Under the pieces are notes generated by a model, which saw only the letters and a program-made list of their open reading frames with translations, had not been told where the DNA came from and searched no databases. Made by a program: the position numbers and the translations under genes. Below are positions 1-6,793 of a stretch of 15,057 nucleotides of DNA, piece by piece. Within the stretch, counting starts at the first letter, position 1. Every line of letters starts with the position of its first letter. Source of the DNA: an uncultured Hungatella sp. (lineage in GTDB: Bacteria > Bacillota > Clostridia > Lachnospirales > Lachnospiraceae); the NCBI GenBank assembly GCA_910585645.1, contig CAJUFP010000109.1, positions 1 through 15,057 of the forward strand. Reading direction: 5' to 3'.

Positions 1-37
1 CCCGGACAGGACCATCCTTCCCTTCTCTGACTGGCAT
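1..37 (-). CDS. Possible 5' end of a divergent gene (partial, product unknown)
   Basis: The first ~70 bases are rich in C on the + strand, the opposite of the rest of the window, which suggests coding on the minus strand. Read on that strand, an ATG at 37-35 opens a frame (Met-Pro-Val-Arg-Glu-Gly-Lys...) that stays open to the window edge. A GAGGG motif lies about 8 bases before it. A second in-frame-independent start exists at 15-13. Only 12 codons are visible, so no family can be assigned. A minus-strand TATAAT lies about 30 bases upstream. The call rests on composition and these weak signals and could be wrong. Confidence 0.25.
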   Translation of the reverse strand, partial: MPVREGKDGPVR

Positions 38-66
38 CACGACTACCCTCGCCCCATCCTCACTCA

Positions 67-72
67 ATTATA
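67..72 (-). promoter_or_regulatory. Possible minus-strand -10 box for the divergent gene
   Basis: The minus strand reads TATAAT here, a perfect -10 hexamer, about 30 bases before the candidate start at position 37. The matching -35 is poor (CTGGAA-like with a 16-base spacer). Upstream of the gene at 132 there is a TTGACA at 112-117. The nearest good -10 (TATGAT, 131-136) is only 13 bases away and overlaps the start codon, so I could not define a + strand promoter. Confidence 0.25.
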
Positions 73-131
73 CACCCAAAATTAAAGTTCCAGTTTATCC
101 GGGCTAGGGGATTGACAGAGAGTATTCGTTT

Positions 132-2090
132 ATGATGAAATTATATGGTGAAGAGGTTCTGCGCCGGATCGCGCCGGAAGGTTTTGCGGCGTTTGAGGGA
201 TGCGGGCCTTGGAGCGGAATGGAGGTTGTTATGGAGCGTTATATGGCGCATCTTTTGAGAGGGGCCCAGATTCGGACCAGACAGTTTTTGGATATGCAGG
301 TGAGGGATAAGGACAGCGTTCAGTATGGAGGGATCCGGGGGGATATCTGGGAGGCGAAGCCTACGATCTACGGGCTGGCTACAGCGGCGGCGGTGTGGCT
401 TAACGGGGATAGTGAACTGTTTCATGACCGGAGATTGTATGAGGCTATGGAACTGGGCCTGGATTTTGTGGCCAGGACTCAGAGGGAGGACGGAAGTTTT
501 GATTACCCTTCCTGCAATTTTAAGTCGGGGGCAGACACGGCGTTTTGTTTTAAGAGGCTGTTTGGGGCTTACAGGCTTTTGGAGCTGTATAATGAAGGAG
601 ATCTGCCGGAGATAGGAAGTCTTAAGGGGAAATATCTGGCGGTGATGCGAAAGGCGCTTAAGTTTATCCGGCAGGGTGGTTTTCATACGCCTAATCACCG
701 GTGGGGGATCGGGGCGGCTCTGTTGCAGGGCGCGGAGCTTTTTGCGGGGGAGGAGGAGTTTGCCCGGAGCTTGCGGGAGCGGGCGGGGCAGTATCTGGCC
801 GAGGGCATTGACGGGGATGAGTACGGGGAGTACGCGGAGCGGTCCACAGGCAATTACAACGCGGTGGTGAACAATGCCATGATGGCCATGTTTGAGGCCA
901 CAGGCAATGAGGAGTTTTTGGGGTATGTCAGGCGGAACCTGAATATGATGCTGACGTATATTGACCCGGACGACACGATTTTTACCCAGAATTCCACCAG
1001 ACAGGACAGAGGAAAGCAGGAGTTTGCGGACAAGTATTTTTATCAGTACCTCTATCTGTGCAGCAGGGAGGATCAGCCTGCGTTTGACGGGGCGGCCCAC
1101 AAGATCATAAAGGATAATATGGAGCGGGGCGGCCTGGCTCCTGACTGCCTGCATATTGTTATGGCCCATAAGGAGATGATGAGTCATAGGTTTACCCATT
1201 ATGGGTTTCTGGATGAGTACCGGAGCTTTTATCCCAATTCCGGTGTGCTTCGGGTGAAGAGGCCGGGATTTACCTACACGGTCATGAGGGGCAAGACGGC
1301 CTTTCTCTATGTGAAGCGGGGAGATCTGATGGTTCATGTGAAGCTGGGGGAGAGTTACTGCGATATCAGGAATTTTGTCCCAGAGGAGATCACGGTGGAG
1401 AAGCGGACAGAGACGGGACCGAGGACGGGATCACGGTTGGAGAAGCCGGAGGCGAAGCGGCAGGCGGCAGGAGCGACGTCGGAGATGTCAGAGAAGCGGC
1501 AGGCGGCAGGAGCGACGCCGGAGATGGTGGAAAAGCAACAGGCAGCAGAGCCAGAGATGGAGGTGATGCGGCAGGCTGGAGAGGCCCAGGGGAAGCAGAC
1601 AGGGGAACCGGCCGGGTACTGCTGCAGGCTGAGGGCCGGGGCAGACGGGTGGTATTATCTGCCTTTTAAGGAGTCGCCGGGGACCTCCGATTGGTGGAAG
1701 ATGGATCATGGAAAGCGGGAGAAGCTGATTAACAGCCATCTGGACACGGAGGTGGTTATTGACGAGCTGGAGGACGGGCTGGAGCTGACGATAAAAGCGG
1801 ACGGGCTGGACCGGCTGCCGCTGCGGCTGGAGGTGTGCGTTCCCGCGGGAGCGGTGGTGGAACATTCGTCTTTCTGGCTGAAAGCCGGGGCTGGGGAGGC
1901 CATGATCCTGCGGGACGGGTATGTGACTGTCAGAGACAGAGGCAAGGGGATGGTCATGGGACCTGGGTTTGGGGAGCATGAATTTCAGGGCCATTATTCG
2001 GGGGAGGAGATCAATGCCTTCGGGTATACCATTTACTGCAACGGCTATACGCCTTTGGAGAAACATGTTCAGATCCGGATGACGGATTGA
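132..2090 (+). CDS. Heparinase II/III-like (alpha/alpha)6-toroid protein, putative polysaccharide-active enzyme
   Basis: A 652-residue protein without signal peptide or membrane segment, so probably cytoplasmic. Residues ~30-340 are helical and rich in Trp/Tyr/Asn motifs typical of alpha/alpha-toroid carbohydrate enzymes: GGIRGDIWEAKPTIYGLAT near 67-85, EDGSFDYPSCNFKSGADTA near 119-137, NHRWGIGAALLQGAELF near 187-203 and ERSTGNYNAVVNNAMMAMFE near 237-256. From ~360 onward the sequence is beta-rich, like the C-terminal sheet domain of heparinase II/III-type lyases. Family placement comes from this architecture and motif style, not from a certain match, so substrate and reaction are unknown. 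A repetitive Glu/Ala/Gln-rich stretch (residues ~423-494) interrupts the beta domain. ATG at 132 is preceded by a weak GAGAG ribosome site. A ROK kinase starts 39 bases after the stop, which suggests an operon for use of a sugar or glycan. The gene could also be a non-catalytic or glycoside-hydrolase-like relative. Confidence 0.6.
   Translation: MMKLYGEEVLRRIAPEGFAAFEGCGPWSGMEVVMERYMAHLLRGAQIRTRQFLDMQVRDKDSVQYGGIRGDIWEAKPTIYGLATAAAVWLNGDSELFHDRRLYEAMELGLDFVARTQREDGSFDYPSCNFKSGADTAFCFKRLFGAYRLLELYNEGDLPEIGSLKGKYLAVMRKALKFIRQGGFHTPNHRWGIGAALLQGAELFAGEEEFARSLRERAGQYLAEGIDGDEYGEYAERSTGNYNAVVNNAMMAMFEATGNEEFLGYVRRNLNMMLTYIDPDDTIFTQNSTRQDRGKQEFADKYFYQYLYLCSREDQPAFDGAAHKIIKDNMERGGLAPDCLHIVMAHKEMMSHRFTHYGFLDEYRSFYPNSGVLRVKRPGFTYTVMRGKTAFLYVKRGDLMVHVKLGESYCDIRNFVPEEITVEKRTETGPRTGSRLEKPEAKRQAAGATSEMSEKRQAAGATPEMVEKQQAAEPEMEVMRQAGEAQGKQTGEPAGYCCRLRAGADGWYYLPFKESPGTSDWWKMDHGKREKLINSHLDTEVVIDELEDGLELTIKADGLDRLPLRLEVCVPAGAVVEHSSFWLKAGAGEAMILRDGYVTVRDRGKGMVMGPGFGEHEFQGHYSGEEINAFGYTIYCNGYTPLEKHVQIRMTD
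1455..1589 (+). repeat. In-frame minisatellite inside the toroid protein gene
   Basis: Two 39-bp units (1455-1493 and 1494-1532), each opening AAGCGGCAGGCGGCAGGAGC, differ at only a few bases near their ends. They are followed by a diverged 33-bp unit (1533-1565) and a degenerate partial unit (from 1566). All lengths are multiples of three, so the protein carries degenerate copies of K-R-Q-A-A-G-A-T-x-E-M-x-E. The insert separates beta strands of the C-terminal domain. Confidence 0.85.
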
Positions 2091-2129
2091 GACATCGAAA
2101 ATCAGAAAAGAGAGGGGAAAGTGGAACAG

Positions 2130-3110
2130 ATGGCAGAGAATAACCGGGAATACTATGTGGGGATCGATCTGGGCGGGACAAATATCGCGGCAGGGGTGAC
2201 GGACAAGAATCATAAGCTTTTGTTTGAACATTCGGTTCCAACAGGTCTGCCAAGGCCTGCCGGTGAACTGGCCCGGGCTGTCTTTGATATGGTAAAGGAT
2301 ATGCTAAAAGACCATGGAATGGATCTTAAGGATGTGAAACGCGCGGGAATCGGTATTCCGGGGACAGTCAACCAGGAGACAGGCATGGTGGAGTACGCCA
2401 ATAATTTCGGTTTTGATCATGTGCCTTTTGTAACCATGGTCCAGGAGCTGTTTCCGTGTCCGGTATTTGCGGAGAACGACGCCAAGGCGGCCGCGTGGGG
2501 AGAATATCTGGCAGGCGCCGGACAGGGAAGCAGCTCTATGGTGATGGTGACTCTGGGAACAGGCGTTGGCGGCGGGATCATTTTGGGCGGCCGGCTTTTG
2601 GCAGGGTACAATCTGGCAGCCGGGGAGATTGGCCACATGGTCATCAGAGAGGATGGAAACCTTTGCAGCTGCGGGAGGAGAGGGTGCCTGGAAGCTTATG
2701 CTTCGGCTTCTGCCCTGGTGAAGGCTGCCAGAGAGGCGGCAAAAAGGCAGTCGGATTCTCTCCTTAATTATCTGTGCGGGGAAGATCCGGATAAGATGAA
2801 CGGAAGGATGGTGTTCCAGGCGGCAAAGGCAATGGATCCGGCGGCTGTCCAGGTGATGGATGCGTTTGTGGATCACCTGGCTGTGGGCGTGGCCAATATC
2901 ATCAACATCATTCAGCCGGAGGTTCTGTGTGTTGGAGGCGGATTGAGCGGCGCGGGGGATCAGCTTTTGGAGCCTTTGAGGGAAAGGACGGCGCCTTTGG
3001 TGTATTCCAGAAGCTCCCGGAAGAATGCCAGGATCGTGGCGGCGGCCCTGGGAAATGAAGCCGGGATCATAGGGGCCGCGGGGCTTTGGGAGATGTGCGA
3101 AGGGTTGTAG
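2130..3110 (+). CDS. ROK-family sugar kinase (glucokinase-type)
   Basis: A 326-residue cytoplasmic protein of normal ROK length that should phosphorylate a hexose or amino-hexose with ATP. Residues 11-19 (GIDLGGTNI) form the N-terminal phosphate-binding loop, and GIGIPGTV (74-81) is the conserved sugar-domain segment. N116-D117 (ENDAKAAAWGE) holds the expected catalytic aspartate, and TLGTGVGGG (141-149) is the second ATP loop. GEIGH ending at H169 plus C179, C181 and C186 (CSCGRRGCLEAY) form the ROK zinc site. The N-terminus lacks a helix-turn-helix, so this is a kinase and not a NagC/XylR-type repressor. A GTG at 2121 is in frame, but the AGAGGGG site (2111-2117) would lie only 3 bases from it, so I prefer ATG 2130 (12 bases). 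Substrate cannot be read from sequence: glucose, fructose or an amino sugar are all possible. A terminator follows, closing the unit with the preceding toroid gene. Confidence 0.93.
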   Translation: MAENNREYYVGIDLGGTNIAAGVTDKNHKLLFEHSVPTGLPRPAGELARAVFDMVKDMLKDHGMDLKDVKRAGIGIPGTVNQETGMVEYANNFGFDHVPFVTMVQELFPCPVFAENDAKAAAWGEYLAGAGQGSSSMVMVTLGTGVGGGIILGGRLLAGYNLAAGEIGHMVIREDGNLCSCGRRGCLEAYASASALVKAAREAAKRQSDSLLNYLCGEDPDKMNGRMVFQAAKAMDPAAVQVMDAFVDHLAVGVANIINIIQPEVLCVGGGLSGAGDQLLEPLRERTAPLVYSRSSRKNARIVAAALGNEAGIIGAAGLWEMCEGL

Positions 3111-3128
3111 GAGTAACACAAGGCAGTC

Positions 3129-3183
3129 ATAGATTCCAAGGAGCTGTGTCATGGAAGGCAAAGCTCCTTGGGATCTATTTTTT
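3129..3183 (+). terminator. Rho-independent terminator after the ROK kinase
   Basis: A 17-base stem (left arm 3129-3145, right arm 3162-3178) pairs fully apart from one G-T wobble. It has a 16-base loop and is followed by a run of T at 3178-3183. It lies 19 bases after the kinase stop and ends before the promoter of the ATPase array, separating the two transcription units. Confidence 0.93.
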
Positions 3184-3201
3184 GGTGCGCGAAAGAATGA
3201 A

Positions 3202-3230
3202 TTGTGTTTTGGGGGATAATTCGCTATACT
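3202..3230 (+). promoter_or_regulatory. Sigma-A-type promoter of the ATPase-nuclease array
   Basis: TTGTGT (3202-3207) and TATACT (3225-3230) are separated by exactly 17 bases, close to the vegetative consensus. Transcription would begin near 3237, giving a leader of about 43 bases before the first ATG at 3280. The promoter lies between a strong terminator and the first copy, and it is not repeated between the copies. Confidence 0.7.
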
Positions 3231-3279
3231 AAAGGGGAGATGGGAAGCCGGGGCAGCGGATTTGGAAGGGAGCAGAGGT

Positions 3280-4968
3280 ATGGCAAAGACCATAGGGATC
3301 GGGAATCAGGATTATGGGGTGATACGGAGAGAGGGATATTTTTATATTGATAAGACCCATTTTATCAGGGCGTGGTGGGAGGAAGGCGACCAGGTAACCC
3401 TTATCACCCGGCCAAGAAGATTTGGGAAGACTTTGACCATGAGCATGGTGGAGGCGTTTTTTTCTGTGAGGTACGCGGGGAGAGGCGAACTGTTTCAGGG
3501 GCTGAAAATTTGGGAGAGTGAGAAGTTCAGGAATCTGCAGGGGACTTATCCGGTTCTTTTTATCAGTTTTGCGGATGTGAAGGAGAACTCCTTTGAGCAG
3601 GCCAGGAAAAAGATATGCAGGATCGTGAAAGAATTGTACAGCCAATACCGTTTCCTTTTGGATGGGGAGCTGCTGGGTGAAAGTGAGAAGCAGGATTTTC
3701 AGAATGTTTCGGTTGATATGGAGGATTATGAGGTCTCAGGAGCCATAAGAGCGCTGGCAGGATACCTTTTCCGCTATTACGGCAAAAGGGTGATCATCCT
3801 TCTGGATGAGTATGATACGCCGATGCAGGAGGCCTATGTAAACGGGTATTGGGAGGAGTTAGTGTCTTTTACCCGTAATCTGTTCAATGCCACCTTTAAG
3901 ACCAATCCTTATCTGGAGCGTGGGATTATGACCGGGATTACAAGAGTGAGTAAAGAGTCTATCTTTTCGGATCTGAACAATCTGGAGGTGGTGACTACGA
4001 CTTCGGAGAAATACGGGGACTGTTTTGGATTTACGGAGGAGGAGGTTTTTGAGTCTCTTGATGAATACGGTTTGTCTGATCGAAAGGAGGAGGTTAAAAG
4101 CTGGTACGACGGGTTCACGTTCGGGAACCGGACAGATATCTACAATCCCTGGTCTATCTTAAATTATCTGGATAAAAGGAAGGTGGCGCCTTACTGGGCC
4201 AATTCCAGTTCCAACAGTCTGGTGGGAAAACTGATCCGTGAGGGCGGAAAGAGGATTAAGCAGGAGTTTGAGGAGCTGATGCAGGGGAAGATCCTGGAGC
4301 TTGAGATTGATGAACAGATCGTGTATGATCAGCTGGATGTGAAGCGAAACGGCATTTGGAGTCTGCTGCTGGCCAGCGGCTATCTGAAAGTGGCAGGGAC
4401 AGAGTTTGTGGAGCGGACAGGGAGGTGGAATTACCGCCTGAGCCTGACCAACCGGGAAGTGAGCCTGATGTTTGAGACCATGGTGCATGAGTGGTTTGCC
4501 AGGACGGATGACGATTACAATGACTTTATCAAGGCATTGCTGCTTGGCGATGTAAAGGCCATGAATACTTACATGAATAAAGTGGCCCTGAGTACGTTCA
4601 GCTATTTTGACACAGGGAAGAATCCGTCCGGAGAGGAGCCGGAGCGTTTCTACCACGGTTTTGTTCTGGGTTTGATGGTGGAGCTTGCGGACCGGTATGT
4701 CCTGACCTCCAACCGTGAGAGCGGGTTTGGGAGGTACGATGTGATGCTGGAGCCAAGGAGGCGGGAGGACGACGGGATTCTATTGGAGTTTAAGGTGCAG
4801 GATGAAGATGAGGAGAGGGAGCTTTGGGATACGGTGAAGGCGGCTCTGGATCAGATTGACAGGCAAAAGTATGAGAGCGTGCTGACGGAAAAGGGAGTGC
4901 CAAAGGAAAAGATACGGAAGTACGGGTTTGCTTTTCGGGGGAAGACGGTGCTGATCGGCGGGAGGTAG
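3280..4968 (+). CDS. AAA-ATPase_like / PD-(D/E)XK nuclease-domain protein, copy 1 of 3
   Basis: A 562-residue cytoplasmic protein of the family with an N-terminal AAA-ATPase_like domain and a C-terminal PDDEXK_9 nuclease-like domain. The first residues (FYIDKTHFIRAWW, 21-33) and RPRRFGKT (44-51) are the family's signature P-loop, in which the usual first glycine is replaced. VIILLDEYD (171-179) is Walker B, GIMTGITRVSKESIFSDLNN (215-234) a sensor-like region, and WYDGF (275-279) with YNPWSI (288-293) further family motifs. At the C-terminus D487 (RYDVML), E503-x-K505 (LLEFK) and Q525...Y531 match a PD-(D/E)XK active site, apparently intact. Biological role is not established. A TTG at 3262 would add six residues, but ATG 3280 has GGAAGGGAG seven bases upstream and is the start shared by all copies. 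This copy alone is preceded by a promoter. The family is known for lineage-specific expansions in anaerobic bacteria. Confidence 0.93.
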   Translation: MAKTIGIGNQDYGVIRREGYFYIDKTHFIRAWWEEGDQVTLITRPRRFGKTLTMSMVEAFFSVRYAGRGELFQGLKIWESEKFRNLQGTYPVLFISFADVKENSFEQARKKICRIVKELYSQYRFLLDGELLGESEKQDFQNVSVDMEDYEVSGAIRALAGYLFRYYGKRVIILLDEYDTPMQEAYVNGYWEELVSFTRNLFNATFKTNPYLERGIMTGITRVSKESIFSDLNNLEVVTTTSEKYGDCFGFTEEEVFESLDEYGLSDRKEEVKSWYDGFTFGNRTDIYNPWSILNYLDKRKVAPYWANSSSNSLVGKLIREGGKRIKQEFEELMQGKILELEIDEQIVYDQLDVKRNGIWSLLLASGYLKVAGTEFVERTGRWNYRLSLTNREVSLMFETMVHEWFARTDDDYNDFIKALLLGDVKAMNTYMNKVALSTFSYFDTGKNPSGEEPERFYHGFVLGLMVELADRYVLTSNRESGFGRYDVMLEPRRREDDGILLEFKVQDEDEERELWDTVKAALDQIDRQKYESVLTEKGVPKEKIRKYGFAFRGKTVLIGGR

Positions 4969-5036
4969 AAGGGCAGAGACAGCGATTGGAAATAGGATTT
5001 ACGGTTTAAACTGCGGGGGAGAAAGGAAGCAGAGGT
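4969..5036 (+). other. Inter-copy spacer 1 of the ATPase array
   Basis: 68 bases between copies 1 and 2. It contains the ribosome site of copy 2 (AAAGGA, about ten bases before the ATG), a GTTTAAAC palindrome and no terminator or convincing promoter, so read-through from copy 1 is expected. Positions 4983-5027 match neither the sequence left of copy 1 nor that right of copy 3. Confidence 0.85.
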
Positions 5037-6725
5037 ATGGCAAAGACCATAGGGATCGGGAATCAGGATTATGGGGTGATACGGAGAGAGGGATATTTTT
5101 ATATTGATAAGACCCATTTTATCAGGGCGTGGTGGGAGGAAGGCGACCAGGTAACCCTTATCACCCGGCCAAGAAGATTTGGGAAGACTTTGACCATGAG
5201 CATGGTGGAGGCGTTTTTTTCTGTGAGGTACGCGGGGAGAGGCGAACTGTTTCAGGGGCTGAAAATTTGGGAGAGTGAGAAGTTCAGGAATCTGCAGGGG
5301 ACTTATCCGGTTCTTTTTATCAGTTTTGCGGATGTGAAGGAGAACTCCTTTGAGCAGGCCAGGAAAAAGATATGCAGGATCGTGAAAGAATTGTACAGCC
5401 AATACCGTTTCCTTTTGGATGGGGAGCTGCTGGGTGAAAGTGAGAAGCAGGATTTTCAGAATGTTTCGGTTGATATGGAGGATTATGAGGTCTCAGGAGC
5501 CATAAGAGCGCTGGCAGGATACCTTTTCCGCTATTACGGCAAAAGGGTGATCATCCTTCTGGATGAGTATGATACGCCGATGCAGGAGGCCTATGTAAAC
5601 GGGTATTGGGAGGAGTTAGTGTCTTTTACCCGTAATCTGTTCAATGCCACCTTTAAGACCAATCCTTATCTGGAGCGTGGGATTATGACCGGGATTACAA
5701 GAGTGAGTAAAGAGTCTATCTTTTCGGATCTGAACAATCTGGAGGTGGTGACTACGACTTCGGAGAAATACGGGGACTGTTTTGGATTTACGGAGGAGGA
5801 GGTTTTTGAGTCTCTTGATGAATACGGTTTGTCTGATCGAAAGGAGGAGGTTAAAAGCTGGTACGACGGGTTCACGTTCGGGAACCGGACAGATATCTAC
5901 AATCCCTGGTCTATCTTAAATTATCTGGATAAAAGGAAGGTGGCGCCTTACTGGGCCAATTCCAGTTCCAACAGTCTGGTGGGAAAACTGATCCGTGAGG
6001 GCGGAAAGAGGATTAAGCAGGAGTTTGAGGAGCTGATGCAGGGGAAGATCCTGGAGCTTGAGATTGATGAACAGATCGTGTATGATCAGCTGGATGTGAA
6101 GCGAAACGGCATTTGGAGTCTGCTGCTGGCCAGCGGCTATCTGAAAGTGGCAGGGACAGAGTTTGTGGAGCGGACAGGGAGGTGGAATTACCGCCTGAGC
6201 CTGACCAACCGGGAAGTGAGCCTGATGTTTGAGACCATGGTGCATGAGTGGTTTGCCAGGACGGATGACGATTACAATGACTTTATCAAGGCATTGCTGC
6301 TTGGCGATGTAAAGGCCATGAATACTTACATGAATAAAGTGGCCCTGAGTACGTTCAGCTATTTTGACACAGGGAAGAATCCGTCCGGAGAGGAGCCGGA
6401 GCGTTTCTACCACGGTTTTGTTCTGGGTTTGATGGTGGAGCTTGCGGACCGGTATGTCCTGACCTCCAACCGTGAGAGCGGGTTTGGGAGGTACGATGTG
6501 ATGCTGGAGCCAAGGAGGCGGGAGGACGACGGGATTCTATTGGAGTTTAAGGTGCAGGATGAAGATGAGGAGAGGGAGCTTTGGGATACGGTGAAGGCGG
6601 CTCTGGATCAGATTGACAGGCAAAAGTATGAGAGCGTGCTGACGGAAAAGGGAGTGCCAAAGGAAAAGATACGGAAGTACGGGTTTGCTTTTCGGGGGAA
6701 GACGGTGCTGATCGGCGGGAGGTAG
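5037..6725 (+). CDS. AAA-ATPase_like / PD-(D/E)XK nuclease-domain protein, copy 2 of 3
   Basis: The product is identical over all 562 residues to the protein encoded at 3280-4968, with the same Walker A, Walker B and D487/E503/K505 residues. I found no base difference over the gene and its downstream spacer, not even silent ones. It starts at ATG 5037 after AGAAAGGAAGCAGAGGT. With no promoter in the preceding spacer, it probably depends on transcription through copy 1. Complete silence of third positions means the copies were made or homogenised very recently, or that the assembly duplicated one copy. Confidence 0.92.
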   Translation: MAKTIGIGNQDYGVIRREGYFYIDKTHFIRAWWEEGDQVTLITRPRRFGKTLTMSMVEAFFSVRYAGRGELFQGLKIWESEKFRNLQGTYPVLFISFADVKENSFEQARKKICRIVKELYSQYRFLLDGELLGESEKQDFQNVSVDMEDYEVSGAIRALAGYLFRYYGKRVIILLDEYDTPMQEAYVNGYWEELVSFTRNLFNATFKTNPYLERGIMTGITRVSKESIFSDLNNLEVVTTTSEKYGDCFGFTEEEVFESLDEYGLSDRKEEVKSWYDGFTFGNRTDIYNPWSILNYLDKRKVAPYWANSSSNSLVGKLIREGGKRIKQEFEELMQGKILELEIDEQIVYDQLDVKRNGIWSLLLASGYLKVAGTEFVERTGRWNYRLSLTNREVSLMFETMVHEWFARTDDDYNDFIKALLLGDVKAMNTYMNKVALSTFSYFDTGKNPSGEEPERFYHGFVLGLMVELADRYVLTSNRESGFGRYDVMLEPRRREDDGILLEFKVQDEDEERELWDTVKAALDQIDRQKYESVLTEKGVPKEKIRKYGFAFRGKTVLIGGR

Positions 6726-6793
6726 AAGGGCAGAGACAGCGATTGGAAATAGGATTTACGGTTTAAACTGCGGGGGAGAAAGGAAGCAGAGGT
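6726..6793 (+). other. Inter-copy spacer 2 of the ATPase array
   Basis: This 68-base stretch is identical base for base to the spacer after copy 1, including the GTTTAAAC palindrome and the ribosome site of the next copy. Because non-coding sequence is conserved as perfectly as the genes, selection on the protein cannot explain the identity. Confidence 0.85.

Noticed and set aside
112..136. TTGACA...TATGAT upstream of the first gene, considered as its promoter
   Set aside because: The spacing is 13 bases and the -10 overlaps the start codon, so it is not a credible promoter for ATG 132.
141..2231. Long open frames on the minus strand opposite the toroid protein gene
   Set aside because: They mirror the GC-rich + strand gene, have no ribosome sites, and encode Pro/His/Leu-rich nonsense-like protein.
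2304..3293. 329-codon minus-strand frame opposite the ROK kinase
   Set aside because: It covers a gene with every ROK motif, runs across a terminator and promoter, and has no family features of its own.
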